Source: Tipula vernalis (lineage: Eukaryota > Arthropoda > Insecta > Diptera > Tipulidae). From it: a stretch of DNA of 64,000 bases. This document shows positions 29,555-43,300 of this stretch, in pieces (position 1 is the stretch's first letter; every line of letters begins with the position of its first letter). A model generated the notes under the pieces. The model was given only the letters and a program-made list of their open reading frames with translations. It did no database searches and had not been told where the DNA came from. The position numbers and the translations under genes are program-made. The DNA lies in NCBI GenBank assembly GCA_958295665.1, contig OY282560.1:86404311-86468310 (forward strand), in the 5' to 3' direction.

Positions 29555-30765
29555 TCAACCATCGTAATCGGACCATTTTAGATTTTTGCCGCCCAAAAAC
29601 TTGTGAGCTATAGCACAGTTGATTTTCAATAAAATTGAATTTTCTAAGAAATGTTTAGAAATAATCGAGCAATCAAAATGAAAATTGTCACAGCAATTAC
29701 AGGTCCCGAAACCTATTGATAGAGATATCAACCATCGTAATCGGACCATTTTAGATTTTTGCCGCCCAAAAACTTGTGGGCTATAGCACAGTTGATTTTC
29801 AATAAAATTGAATTTTCTAAGAAATGTTTAGAAATAATCGAGCAATCAAAATGAAAATTGTCACAGCAATTACAGGCCCCGAAACCTATTGATAGAGGTA
29901 TCAACCATCGTAATCGGACCATTTTAGATTTTTCCCGCCCAAAAACTTGTGGGCTATAGCACAGTTGATTTTCAATAAAATTGAATTTTCTAAAAAATGT
30001 TTAGAAATAATCGAGCAATCAAAATGAAAATTGTCACAGCAATTACAGACCCCGAAACCTATTGATAGAGGTATCAACCATCGTAATCGGACCATTTTAG
30101 ATTTTTCCCGCCCAAAAACTTGTGGGCTATAGCACAGTTGATTTTCAATAAAATTGAATTTTCTAAGAAATGTTTAGAAATAATCGAGCAATCAAAATGA
30201 AAATTGTCACAGCAATTACAGGTCCCGAAACCTATTGATAGAGGTATCAACCATCGTAATCGGACCATTTTAGATTTTTGCCGCCCAAAAACTTGTGGGC
30301 TATAGCACAGTTGATTTTCAATAAAATTGAATTTTCTAAGAAATGTTTAGAAATAATCGAGCAATCAAAATGAAAATTGTCACAGCAATTACAGGTCCCG
30401 AAACCTATTGATAGAGGTATCAACCATCGTAATCGGACCATTTTAGATTTTTCCCGCCCAAAAACTTGTGGGCTATAGCACAGTTGATTTTCAATAAAAT
30501 TAAATTTTCTAAGAAAAGTTTAGAAATATTCGAGCAATCAAAATGAAAATTGTCACGGCAATTACATGTCCCGAAACCTATTGATAGAGGTATCAACCAT
30601 CGTAATCGGACCATTTTAGATTTTTCCCGCCCAAAAACTTGTGGGCTAAAGCACAGTTGATTTTCAATAAAATTGAATTTTCTAAGAAATGTTTAGAAAT
30701 ATTCGAGCAATCAAAATGAAAATTGTCACAGCAATTACAGGTCCCGAAACCTATTGATAGAGGTA
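29555..30765. repeat. 7-mer (1211-bp) tandem duplication, copy 2
   Basis: This immediate tandem repeat of 28344-29554 shows the same rare variants in the same order (ACAGACCCCG at about 30045, GTCACGGCAATTACATG at about 30552). Confidence 0.88.
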
Positions 30766-32495
30766 TCAACCATCGTAATCGGACCATTTTAGATTTTTGC
30801 CGCCCAAAAACTTGTGGGCTATAGCACAGTTGATTTTCAATAAAATTGAATTTTCTAAGAAATGTTTAGAAATATTCTAGCAATCAAAATGAAAATTGTC
30901 ACAGCAATTACAGGTCCCGAAACCTATTGATAGAGGTATCAACCATCGTAATCGGACCATTTTAGATTTTTGCCGCCCAAAAACTTGTGGGCTATAGCAC
31001 AGTTGATTATCAATAAAATTGAATTTTCTAAGAAATGTTTAGAAATAATCGAGCAATCAAAATTAAAATTGTCACAGCAATTACAGGTCCCGAAACCTAT
31101 TGATAGAGGTATCAACCATCGTAATCGGACCATTTTAGATTTTTGCCGCCCAAAAACTTGTGGGCTATAGCACAGTTGATTTTCAATAAAATTGAATTTT
31201 CTAAGAAATGTTTAGAAATAATCGAGCAATCAAAATGAAAATTGTCACAGCAATTACAGGTCCCGAAACCTATTGATAGAGGTATCAACCATCGTAATCG
31301 GACCATTTTAGATTTTTGCCGCCCAAAAACTTGTGGGCTATAGCACAGTTGATTTTCAATAAAATTGAATTTTCTAAGAAATGTTTAGAAATAATCGAGC
31401 AATCAAAATGAAAATTGTCACAGCAATTACAGGTCCCGAAACCTATTGATAGAGGTATCAACCATCGTAATCGGACCATTTTAGATTTTTGCCGCCCAAA
31501 AACTTGTGGGCTATAGCACAGTTGATTTTCAATAAAATTGAATTTTCTAAGAAATGTTTAGAAATAATCGAGCAATCAAAATGAAAATTGTCACAGCAAT
31601 TACAGGTCCCGAAACCTATTGATAGAGGTATCAACCATCGTAATCGGACCATTTTAGATTTTTGCCGCCCAAAAACTTGTGGGCTATAGCACAGTTGATT
31701 TTCAATAAAATTGAATTTTCTAAGAAATGTTTAGAAATAATCGAACAATCAAAATGAAAATTGTCACAGCAATTACAGGTCCCGAAACCTATTGATAGAG
31801 GTATCAACCATCGTAATCGGACCATTTTAGATTTTTGCCGCCCAAAAACTTGTGGGCTATAGCACAGTTGATTTTCAATAAAATTGAATTTTCTAAGAAA
31901 TGTTTAGAAATAATCGAGCAATCAAAATGAAAATTGTCACAGCAATTACAGGTCCCGAAACCTATTGATAGAGGTATCAACCATCGTAATCGGACCATTT
32001 TAGATTTTTGCCGCCCAAAAACTTGTGGGCTATAGCACAGTTGATTTTCAATAAAATTGAATTTACTAAGAAATGTTTAGAAATAATCGAGCAATCAAAA
32101 TGAAAATTGTCACAGCAATTACAGGTCCCGAAACCTATTGATAGAGGTATCAACCATCGTAATCGGACCATTTTAGATTTTTCCCGCCCAAAAACTTGTG
32201 GGCTATAGCACAGTTGATTTTCAATAAAATTGAATTTTCTAAGAAATGTTTAGAAATAATCGAGCAATCAAAATGAAAATTGTCACAGCAATTACAGGTC
32301 CCGAAACCTATTGATAGAGGTATCAACCATCGTAATCGGACCATTTTAGATTTTTGCCGCCCAAAAACTTGTGGGCTATAGCACAGTTGATTTTCAATAA
32401 AATTGAATTTTCTAAGAAATGTTTAGAAATAATCGAGCAATCAAAATGAAAATTGTCACAGCAATTACAGGTCCCGAAACCTATTGATAGAGGTA

Positions 32496-33190
32496 TCAAC
32501 CATCGTAATCGGACCATTTTAGATTTTTGCCGCCCAAAAACTTGTGGGCTATAGCACAGTTGATTTTCAATAAAATTGAATTTTCTAAGAAATGTTTAGA
32601 AATAATCGAGCAATCAAAATGAAAATTGTCACAGCAATTACAGGTCCCGAAACCTATTGATAGAAGTATCAACCATCGTAATCGGACCATTTTAGATTTT
32701 TGCCGCCCAAAAACTTGTGGGCTATAGCACAGTTGATTTTCAATAATATTGAATTTTCTAAGAAATGTTTAGAAATAATCGAGCAATCAAAATGAAAATT
32801 GTCACAGCAATTACAGGTCCCGAAACCTATTGATAGAGGTATCAACCATCGTAATCGGACCATTTTAGATTTTTGCCGCCCAAAAACTTGTGGGCTATAG
32901 CACAGTTGATTTTCAATAAAATTAAATTTTCTAAGAAATGTTTAGAAATAATCGAGCAATCAAAATGAAAATTGTCACAGCAATTACAGGTCCCGAAACC
33001 TATTGATAGAGGTATCAACCATCGTAATCGGACCATTTTAGATTTTTGCCGCTCAAAAACTTGTGGGCTATAGCACAGTTGATTTTCAATAAAATTGAAT
33101 TTTCTAAGAAATGTTTAGAAATAATCGAACAATCAAAATGAAAATTGTCACAGCAATTACAGGTCCCGAAACCTATTGATAGAGGTATCA
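32496..33190. repeat. Four-monomer block repeated 1903 bp downstream, copy 1
   Basis: Markers GATAGAAGTATC, AATAATATTGAATTTTC, AAAATTAAATTTTC and GCCGCTCAAAAAC occur in order. All recur 1903 bp (11 x 173) further on. Confidence 0.8.
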
Positions 33191-34398
33191 ACCATCGTAA
33201 TCGGACCATTTTAGATTTTTGCCGCCCAAAAACTTGTGGGCTATAGCACAGTTGATTTTCAATAAAATTGAATTTTCTAAGAAATGTTAAGAAATAATCG
33301 AGCAATCAAAATAAAAATTGGCACAGCAATTACAGGTCCCGAAACCTATTGATAGAGGTATCAACCATCGTAATCGGACCATTTTAGATTTTTGCCGCCC
33401 AAAAACTTGTGGGCTATAGCACAGTTGATTTTCAATAAAATTGAATTTTCTAAGAAATGTTTAGAAATAATCGAGCAATCAAAATGAAAATTGTCACAGC
33501 AATTACAGGTCCCGAAACCTATTGATAGAGGTATCAACCATCGTAATCGGACCATTTTAGATTTTTCCCGCCCAAAAACTTGTGGGCTATAGCACAGTTG
33601 ATTTTCAATAAAATTGAATTTTCTAAGAAATGTTTAGAAATAATCGAGCAATCAAAATGAAAATTGTCACAGCAATTACAGGTCCCGAAACCTATTGATA
33701 GAGGTATCAACCATCGTAATCGGACCATTTTAGATTTTTGCCGCCCAAAAACTTGTGGGCTATAGCACAGATGATTTTCAATAAAATTGAATTTTCTAAG
33801 AAATGTTTAGAAATAATCGAGCAATCAAAATGAAAATTGTCACAGCAATTACAGGTCCCGAAACCTATTGATAGAGGTATCAACCATCGTAATCGGACCA
33901 TTTTAGATTTTTGCCGCCCAAAAACTTGTGGGCTATAGCACAGTTGATTTTCAATAATATTGAATTTTCTAAGAAATGTTTAGAAATAATCGAGCAATCA
34001 AAATGAAAATTGTCACAGCAATTACAGGTCCCGAAACCTATTGATAGAGGTATCAACCATCGTAATCGGACCATTTTAGATTTTTGCCGCCCAAAAACTT
34101 GTGGGCTATAGCACAGTTGATTTTCAATAAAATTAAATTTTCTAAGAAATGTTTAGAAATAATCGAGCAATCAAAATGAAAATTGTCACAGCAATTACAG
34201 GTCCCGAAACCTATTGATAGAGGTATCAACCATCGTAATCGGACCATTTTAGGTTTTTGCCGCCCAAAAACTTGTGGGCTAAAGCACAGTTGATTTTCAA
34301 TAAAATTGAATTTTCTAAGAAATGTTTAGAAATAATCGAGCAATCAAAATGAAAATTGTCACAGCAATTACAGGTCCCGAAACCTATTGATAGAGGTA

Positions 34399-35093
34399 TC
34401 AACCATCGTAATCGGACCATTTTAGATTTTTGCCGCCCAAAAACTTGTGGGCTATAGCACAGTTGATTTTCAATAAAATTGAATTTTCTAAGAAATGTTT
34501 AGAAATAATCGAGCAATCAAAATGAAAATTGTCACAGCAATTACAGGTCCCGAAACCTATTGATAGAAGTATCAACCATCGTAATCGGACCATTTTAGAT
34601 TTTTGCCGCCCAAAAACTTGTGGGCTATAGCACAGTTGATTTTCAATAATATTGAATTTTCTAAGAAATGTTTAGAAATAATCGAGCAATCAAAATGAAA
34701 ATTGTCACAGCAATTACAGGTCCCGAAACCTATTGATAGAGGTATCAACCATCGTAATCGGACCATTTTAGATTTTTGCCGCCCAAAAACTTGTGGGCTA
34801 TAGCACAGTTGATTTTCAATAAAATTAAATTTTCTAAGAAATGTTTAGAAATAATCGAGCAATCAAAATGAAAATTGTCACAGCAATTACAGGTCCCGAA
34901 ACCTATTGATAGAGGTATCAACCATCGTAATCGGACCATTTTAGATTTTTGCCGCTCAAAAACTTGTGGGCTATAGCACAGTTGATTTTCAATAAAATTG
35001 AATTTTCTAAGAAATGTTTAGAAATAATCGAACAATCAAAATGAAAATTGTCACAGCAATTACAGGTCCCGAAACCTATTGATAGAGGTATCA
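34399..35093. repeat. Four-monomer block repeated 1903 bp downstream, copy 2
   Basis: The marker order of 32496-33190 is repeated here, with GATAGAAGTATC at about 34562 and GCCGCTCAAAAAC at about 34950. Confidence 0.8.
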
Positions 35094-35609
35094 ACCATCG
35101 TAATCGGACCATTTTAGATTTTTGCCGCCCAAAAACTTGTGGGCTATAGCACACTTGATTTTCAATAAAATTGAATTTTCTAAGAAATGTTTAGAAATAA
35201 TCGAGCAATCAAAATGAAAATTGTCACGCCAATTACATGTCCCGAAACCTATTGATAGAGGTATCAACCATCGTAATCGGACCATTTTAGGTTTTTCCCG
35301 CCCAAAAACTTGTGGGCTAAAGCACAGTTGATTTTCAATAAAATTGAATTTTCTAAGAAATGTTTAGAAATAATCGAGCAATCAAAATTAAAATTGTCAC
35401 AGCAATTACAGGTCCCGAAACCTATTGATAGAGGTATCAACCATCGTAATCGGAGCATTTTAGATTTTTGCCGCCCAAAAACTTGTGGGCTATAGCACAG
35501 TTGATTTTCAATAAAATTGAATTTTCTAAGAAATGTTTAGAAATAATCGAGCAATCAAAATGAAAATTGTCACAGCAATTACAGGTCCCGAAACCTATTG
35601 ATAGAGGTA

Positions 35610-36354
35610 TCAACCATCGTAATCGGACCATTTTAGATTTTTCCCGCCCAAAAACTTGTGGGCTATAGCACAGTTGATTTTCAATAATATTGAATTTTCT
35701 AAGAAATGTTTAGAAATAATCGAGCAATCAAAATGAAAATTGTCACAGCAATTACAGGTCCCGAAACCTATTGATAGAGGTATCAACCATCGTAATCGGA
35801 CCATTTTAGATTTTTGCCGCCCAAAAACTTGTGGGCTATAGCACAGTTGATTTTCAATAAAATTAAATTTTCTAAGAAATGTTTAGAAATAATCGAGCAA
35901 TCAAAATGAAAATTGTCACAGCAATTACAGGTCCCGAAACCTATTGATAGAGGTATCAACCATCGTAATCGGACCATTTTAGATTTTTCCCGCCCAAAAA
36001 CTTGTGGGCTATAGCACAGTTGATTTTCAATAAAATTGAATTTTCTAAGAAATGTTTAGAAATAATCGAGCAATCAAAATGAAAATTGTCACAGCAATTA
36101 CAGGTCCCGAAACCTATTGATAGAGGTATCAACCATCGTAATCGGACCATTTTTGATTTTTGCCGCCCAAAAACTTGTGGGCTATAGCACAGTTGATTTT
36201 CAATAAAATTGAATTTTCTAAGAAATGTTTAGAAATAATCGAGCAATCAAAATGAAAATTGTCACAGCAATTACAGGTCCCGAAACCTATTGATAGAGGT
36301 ATCAACCATCGTAATCGGACCATTTTAGATTTTTCCCGCCCAAAAACTTGTGGG

Positions 36355-36402
<48 letters not shown>

Positions 36403-39168
36403 GTTGATTTTCAATAAAATTGAATTTTCTAAGAAATGTTTAGAAATAATCGAGCAATCAAAATGAAAATTGTCACAGCAATTACAGGTCCCGAAACCTA
36501 TTGATAGAGGTATCAACCATCGTAATCGGACCATTTTAGATTTTTGCCGCCCAAAAACTTGTGGGCTATAGCACAGTTGATTTTCAATAAAATTGAATTT
36601 TCTAAGAAATGTTTAGAAATAATCGAGCAATCAAAATGAAAATTGTCACAGCAATTACAGGTCCCGAAACCTATTGATAGAGGTATCAACCATCGTAATC
36701 GGACCATTTTAGATTTTTCCCGCCCAAAAACTTGTGGGCTATAGCACAGTTGATTTTCAATAAAATTGAATTTTCTAAGAAATGTTTAGAAATAATCGAG
36801 CAATCAAAATGAAAATTGTCACAGCAATTACAGGTCCCGAAACCTATTGATAGAGGTATCAACCATCGTAATCGGACCATTTTAGATTTTTGCCGCCCAA
36901 AAACTTGTGGGCTATAGCACAGTTGATTTTCAATAAAATTGAATTTTCTAAGAAATGTTTAGAAATAATCGAGCAATCAAAATGAAAATTGTCACAGCAA
37001 TTACAGGTCCCGAAACCTATTGATAGAGGTATCAACCATCGTAATCGGACCATTTTAGATTTTTCCCGCCCAAAAACTTGTGGGCTATAGCACAGTTGAT
37101 TTTCAATAAAATTGAATTTTCTAAGAAATGTTTAGAAATAATCGAGCAATCAAAATGAAAATTGTCACAGCAATTACAGGTCCCGAAACCTATTGATAGA
37201 GGTATCAACCATCGTAATCGGACCATTTTTGATTTTTGCCGCCCAAAAACTTGTGGGCTATAGCACAGTTGATTTTCAATAAAATTGAATTTTCTAAGAA
37301 ATGTTTAGAAATAATCGAGCAATCAAAATGAAAATTGTCACAGCAATTACAGGTCCCGAAACCTATTGATAGAGGTATCAACCATCGTAATCGGACCATT
37401 TTAGATTTTTGCCGCCCAAAAACTTGTGGGCTATAGCACAGTTGATTTTCAATAAAATTGAATTTTCTAAGAAATGTTTAGAAATAATCGAGCAATCAAA
37501 ATGAAAATTGTCACAGCAATTACAGGTCCCGAAACCTATTGATAGAGGTATCAACCATCGTAATCGGACCATTTTAGATTTTTCCCGCCCAAAAACTTGT
37601 GGGCTATAGCACAGTTGATTTTCAATAAAATTGAATTTTCTAAGAAATGTTTAGAAATAATCGAGCAATCAAAATGAAAATTGTCACAGCAATTACAGGT
37701 CCCGAAACCTATTGATAGAGGTATCAACCATCGTAATCGGACCATTTTAGATTTTTGCCGCCCAAAAACTTGTGGGCTATAGCACAGTTGATTTTCAATA
37801 AAATTGAATTTTCTAAGAAATGTTTAGAAATAATCGAGCAATCAAAATGAAAATTGTCACAGCAATTACAGGTCCCGAAACCTATTGATAGAGGTATCAA
37901 CCATCGTAATCGGACCATTTTAGATTTTTCCCGCCCAAAAACTTGTGGGCTATAGCACAGTTGATTTTCAATAAAATTGAATTTTCTAAGAAATGTTTAG
38001 AAATAATCGAGCAATCAAAATGAAAATTGTCACAGCAATTACAGGTCCCGAAACCTATTGATAGAGGTATCAACCATCGTAATCGGACCATTTTAGATTT
38101 TTGCCGCCCAAAAACTTGTGGGCTATAGCACAGTTGATTTTCAATAAAATTGAATTTTCTAAGAAATGTTTAGAAATAATCGAGCAATCAAAATGAAAAT
38201 TGTCACAGCAATTACAGGTCCCGAAACCTATTGATAGAGGTATCAACCATCGTAATCGGACCATTTTAGATTTTTCCCGCCCAAAAACTTGTGGGCTATA
38301 GCACAGTTGATTTTCAATAAAATTGAATTTTCTAAGAAATGTTTAGAAATAATCGAGCAATCAAAATGAAAATTGTCACAGCAATTACAGGTCCCGAAAC
38401 CTATTGATAGAGGTATCAACCATCGTAATCGGACCATTTTTGATTTTTGCCGCCCAAAAACTTGTGGGCTTATAGCACAGTTGATTTTCAATAAAATTGA
38501 ATTTTCTAAGAAATGTTTAGAAATAATCGAGCAATCAAAATGAAAATTGTCACAGCAATTACAGGTCCCGAAACCTATTGATAGAGGTATCAACCATCGT
38601 AATCGGACCATTTTAGATTTTTCCCGCCCAAAAACTTGTGGGCTATAGCACAGTTGATTTTCAATAAAATTGAATTTTCTAAGAAATGTTTAGAAATAAT
38701 CGAGCAATCAAAATGAAAATTGTCACAGCAATTACAGGTCCCGAAACCTATTGATAGAGGTATCAACCATCGTAATCGGACCATTTTTGATTTTTGCCGC
38801 CCAAAAACTTGTGGGCTATAGCACAGTTGATTTTCAATAAAATTGAATTTTCTAAGAAATGTTTAGAAATAATCGAGCAATCAAAATGAAAATTGTCACA
38901 GCAATTACAGGTCCCGAAACCTATTGATAGAGGTATCAACCATCGTAATCGGACCATTTTAGATTTTTCCCGCCCAAAAACTTGTGGGCTATAGCACAGT
39001 TGATTTTCAATAAAATTGAATTTTCTAAGAAATGTTTAGAAATAATCGAGCAATCAAAATGAAAATTGTCACAGCAATTACAGGTCCCGAAACCTATTGA
39101 TAGAGGTATCAACCATCGTAATCGGACCATTTTAGATTTTTGCCGCCCGAAAACTTGTGGGCTATACG
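35610..39168. repeat. 346-bp dimeric higher-order repeat at the array edge
   Basis: Monomers alternate between TTTTTCCCGCC and TTTTTGCCGCC, giving a period of about 346 bp up to the edge of the array. There is one break in the alternation (two G-type monomers in a row at about 37230 and 37405). Several G-type units also share CCATTTTTGATTTTTG (about 36150, 37230, 38440, 38790). Confidence 0.85.
36356..36397. repeat. (TA)n microsatellite inside one satellite monomer
   Basis: In this monomer the GGGCTATAGCACAG segment is expanded by about 38 bp of alternating TA, so the unit is about 211 bp instead of 173. Replication slippage from the short TATA already present is the simplest origin. Confidence 0.95.
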
Positions 39169-40020
39169 TTCATATAGAGCTCACCAATTCTACCCGATTT
39201 AATTGCAATCTATTAGTGTCGCCTAAAATAAATTCAAATGAAATCGGAGTCATCAAAATTATAATTCTTAAAATTTTTATATTGATCAATAAAACTGTTA
39301 AATGTTAAAAGTCAATAAAATTGTTAACTTTGTTATATATGAACGTTTTATAAATTCTCATTTGGTTTACGATATCAATTAATTGCCTTCTAATCTAAAT
39401 ACTATCTATATACAAACTTTATCGTGTACAGTCTACTCTAGAAGTCTGCAGTATCGTAATTGTAAAAGTTGGTTTTGTTTGAATTATATAGATAGGTTAT
39501 AGACCTTCCTGTTTGTTATAGGCTACATACCGTTGTTCATCTAACATCCATGGCCGTTAACTCAAAGGTTTCCTATTGATATATTATGCTTAGTGGAACA
39601 ATTTATATGGGATGATATTTCTTACAATTCTAATCTTGGCGGTAGTTAGATCATCCATGAAAAGCTCTCTTTGGTACTTCAGTTGCTTTATCGGTAACAA
39701 TATTATTGAATAACCTGGTATAAAACAGAGCTTTTCAAGATATTTAAATATTAAATCTTTAACCAATTGGTAAAAGAGGTATCTTTAATTAAGTTGCCAA
39801 AGAGTACACGATGACTAGTAAATCGTATATGAAATCTCGGAAATACTCTCAATGAAAATCGTTTACACATATTAAAACTGAATTAGCCAAGAAAATCCAC
39901 ACAAATGTGGAAAGTTTAATGGAGAATCTTTGAAAATGGCTTTGTTAAAGGCCTTGCAAATCGAACCTCCAGTGAAAATTTCTTTTGCATTAGCTTAACT
40001 GTTTATAATAAACTAAACTT
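39169..40020. other. Non-coding A+T-rich flank of the satellite array
   Basis: The sequence after the array edge is unrelated to the monomer and A+T-rich. I see no open frame of gene quality, no RNA gene and no recognisable repeat. Confidence 0.6.
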
Positions 40021-40024
40021 TTTT

Positions 40025-40335
40025 GGCAAATGATTTTATTTAATCTACAACATAATCTCCTTTTAACTCAATATACATCATCTAACAATTTTCCACAAAT
40101 TCCATTGAAATGGTTTCTGGTGTTGTCACCTGTTTTGGGTTTATCATCACTAACACTTGTGCGACCAAGTTTAAATTCACCGACCCTATGACAGTTGAGT
40201 GAAAACTGACAGTTTCATAGGACGGTGTAGAGTCACTCGCCTTAAAGTTAGATATACATCCTTTTTGATAATGATTGCTGATAAGCCTTTCAAATAGAGA
40301 TAATGAATTACACCACGAATTTCAAATTTATCCAT
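40025..40335 (-). pseudogene. Decayed, internally deleted mariner-family transposase
   Basis: Read on the minus strand from an ATG at 40335, the frame begins MDKFEIRGVIHYLYLKGLSA. This matches the N-terminal helix-turn-helix region of mariner transposases, which typically read as KxExRxVIxFLxxxGLS. After about 40 residues the frame is lost, and a shifted frame reads PSYETVSFHS and then NPKQVTTPE, the positions of the mariner PSYxTV and RPK..TTPE motifs. The catalytic core is missing. Downstream, near 40040-40080, MYIELKGDYV followed by a stop matches the end of the protein. At about 310 bp it is far shorter than the usual gene of about 1 kb, so it is an internal-deletion derivative. Terminal inverted repeats could not be placed confidently. 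Confidence 0.7.
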
Positions 40336-43300
40336 TCTTCAAAAAATGCAGAATACATCAATTTTGTTGCTTGTGAAATGCAAATTAAATGAAAGATCGA
40401 CTTGAAAATGGAAATGGCGCATAATAAAAGATTCTTTTAATAAGTCAAAACTAAATTGGTTTAACTTTTTCTCAACAAAATACCGCTAATGATAACTCAT
40501 TACAGAGGGATGTATGTGTATGTGTCAATTTAGGAAACTGTTCAGCGCATTTCCCGCGTACTTCCTAATTATATGTGTTACTGTTTCGATGATATATCCT
40601 CTTTCTATAAAATTCAAAAACTTTGACAATACCAGAGACTTGATGTGATGTACGTACTAGCATTTGCGTTACAATTTTATTATGTTGGAAGCACTGTCGG
40701 ATCCCGGCTAGTTAGTTTTATACCCCAATTCCCATAGTCGTGGCATTTCAGAGACTTAAGTCACGTCACGTCGCATAAAAATTGATATTCTTGAAGTCGG
40801 TTCAAGCGACACGACTTTAACTATAAAGATGTGGGCCAAATTACAAATAACACAAAATTACAGTTAGAAACATTTAAAAAAAATATTCGGATGGAAATTT
40901 GGCCCTTCCATTTTGTTGTAGGCCGGCCGGTCACTTACAAAATTCAAGTGACATCTATCGCATAAAGTGACTTGAGGCGTAACAAACGACTAAGAGAATA
41001 GGAAAATTGATGTGACGTGACTATACAGTCATGAAAAATGACGTTCAATGAATACTCTTTAGTAACAGCAGATCCGAACTGACCCCAATTCGAACGGTAA
41101 TTCGTAAAGAATTTAGATATCTGTGATTTTAGGACTTGAGTGCTAAGTGAATGAATGACAGATCGCCTGCTAATCACCATTGAATAAGTTTTGCGTTATA
41201 GTCACCTCTTGGAAGAAACTTCTTTTCCAGAGTTTTGAATTAATCCGCAAATTGCTGTTCCGGTAGGCAATAAACTGCAGATATGGTGCATTTTCATGTC
41301 CATTCTTCTAGACAAATGTTGGTTGCTTGGATACCACCGTTTGCTTTGCCAGGATACTTAGTATCGTAGTGCTGCAGGCCTTGAATTTTGTAAAGCTGAT
41401 ATTTGTAAAGTGCGTACCAGAGATTAGTATGATATCGATGAAGCCCGTTGGCGTTTGCCAGACCTAATTTAAGATTCGTTTTTGTTTAGTTTTGAATTAA
41501 GAGCTGCATCATCGTGTGCATCCCTGATCATCTTCGAATATGAAATTGTTTGATTTATGTTTGCAGATATACTATATTCCTCATAATGTTAGGATTTTTA
41601 TATTTTTGATTGAGAGCTTGTTATTCCACTCTATGCTCTTGGAGTTCATTTTTCTCTTAACTTTTCTTGATACACCAAATATCGTCTTTAGTTAGTTGGT
41701 AGTGCGATTTTCGCCGCAACTACTGCATTTGTTAAACTCCGGTTTTGCTACAGGTGCTGGTGTTTAATAGATTGCCAGTGTTGCCACATACTAAACACGG
41801 CGAGTAGTTTACCGTAGTTCTTTGAATTATCTAATTCTTGGCAATTGGTATGCATTGTAACACTGATTTCCGATGTAAATATCTCACACTTATATATTCT
41901 ACTGATTAAAAGTTTTAATTACATTTCAAATTTTGAACCCTTCACCCAAGCAATTTTGATTAATTTTCTGTTTTTTGTTTTATTCCAGGTAAGCTTTCAA
42001 CACCAGAACCAGTCATAACGGATAAAAGAAAAGTGTTGCAGCGAATCAAATACCGTTTTTACAAATGTAAAACATAGTTTTTGTATTCGAACGAACGAAG
42101 GACAGTTGGAAATATAAAATCATTTATATAAAATTGAAATCCAAAGTATCGAATCAATTTATAAAGAAGCAATTGGTTTTGTAAAAACATACCTGAAACC
42201 CTGCGCTAAGGTAAATTATTTTAATACCAACTGACTTTTTGGTAAAAATTGTTAATACTTGCTTTATAGTAGTTTATTCATTTTGACAGGCTGCGGTCAC
42301 GTTTTCGCGAACAACTTGGTTATTTTGGATATTACGAAAAATATGAAATACAAAGCTGTTATGAATAACCAACTATACGTTGGTTATGAAATTTCCCGTA
42401 GAACAATTTTATCATTCAATATTTTTTCTTAAAATGCAAAATAACAAGAGTTATGTGCCAAAATGTGAACATGACCCCTAAAAGGTGTGAAAATACCACT
42501 TTTTGAATTCATAATTTTTGGTTTTAATTCAAGTTGTGGCCGTGCTTTCACAATAACTTTTTTGCTAACTTCGAAAGAATGAGAACTAAAATTCTGTTGG
42601 GTTCAAACATCGTAGATATCATCCGTGAAATTCATGAAGTATCAGCACTTTAATCTCTGTTTTAAAACATTTTTCTTTCAAATCAACTTATGAATAATAA
42701 CAAATGCTAAATTTCGCTTACAATATCGCTAATCGGTACCCCGCGAAAAAATTTAAAATCTCAAAATACTGACCTAAAAATATTCATGATTTCTTCTAGA
42801 GTTGTGGAGACCGAGTTACAAATTTAGTTAGCTCGAGAAGCATATCGAGCTTAACAGGAAGTTGTTTGTTTTTGAAATTATTATTTCAGAAATATAAAAT
42901 TATTATTCACGATTTACAAAACGCTTACAAATTTTCTTTACAGTGTATCATAATCGGCTCACTAATGTTAGATGTTACTCAAATTTATTGATTTATCAAT
43001 AAAACTCGAATATTTCACCAATACTAACAGACATCGTTTTACAAGCCTATTTAAATTTAAACACAAATATAACACACTTTAACAATGTTATATAACATTC
43101 TACAAAACTTAATAAAAGTCTTATATACAATTCTAAGTTAAATAACGTTTTTCATGTTATATAACAATGCTGTCATAATATTGCTAGTTGGTAAATAGTG
43201 TAAACGACGACAAGCGATGGTGCCTATCAAATTAAAATACACGGAAAGCATACGATGGTAACAGTAACTAATTTTGTGACCAGCGCTTTAATTTTGCCAA

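Larger units (their letters stand above)
1..39168. repeat. 173-bp tandem satellite array, about 226 monomers
   Basis: The same A+T-rich unit recurs every 173 bp from the first base to 39168, in one orientation and without any interruption by another element. Landmarks in each unit are ACCATCGTAATCGGACC, a T-rich stretch, CCGCCCAAAAACTTGTG, a dyad TTCAAT-AAA-ATTGAA, AATAATCGAGCAATC and a second dyad TTGATA-GAGG-TATCAA (at 72-87 in the first unit). Monomers differ at a handful of diagnostic positions: G/C in TTTTTSCCGCC, TATAG/TACTG, GGTCCC/GGCCCC, TTTTCT/TTTACT, GAGGTATC/GAGATATC. These positions define the higher-order repeats. The left end lies outside the window, and the right end is abrupt, in mid-monomer. 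The unit length is close to nucleosomal and typical of centromeric or pericentromeric satellites. A centromeric role is inference only. Confidence 0.98.

Noticed and set aside
6878..35495. Plus-strand frames of 61-66 codons (MWAIAQLIFNKIEF...) in some monomers
   Set aside because: They appear only where a single base change removes a TGA or adds a start. They are incidental to the repeat.
84..39130. A 64-codon minus-strand open frame starting MVRLRWLIPLSIG in nearly every satellite monomer
   Set aside because: The monomer is 173 bp, not a multiple of 3. The frame persists because the repeat is homogeneous, it overlaps the next copy by 22 bp, and it resembles no known protein. Substitutions do not favour synonymous positions in the copies I compared by eye.
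1..39168. CRISPR array
   Set aside because: The repeats are long and directly contiguous without unique spacers, and the surroundings are eukaryotic.
1..39168. CENP-B box in the satellite
   Set aside because: ATCGTAATCGGACC shares a few bases with the box, but the essential TTCG....A..CGGG pattern is absent on both strands.
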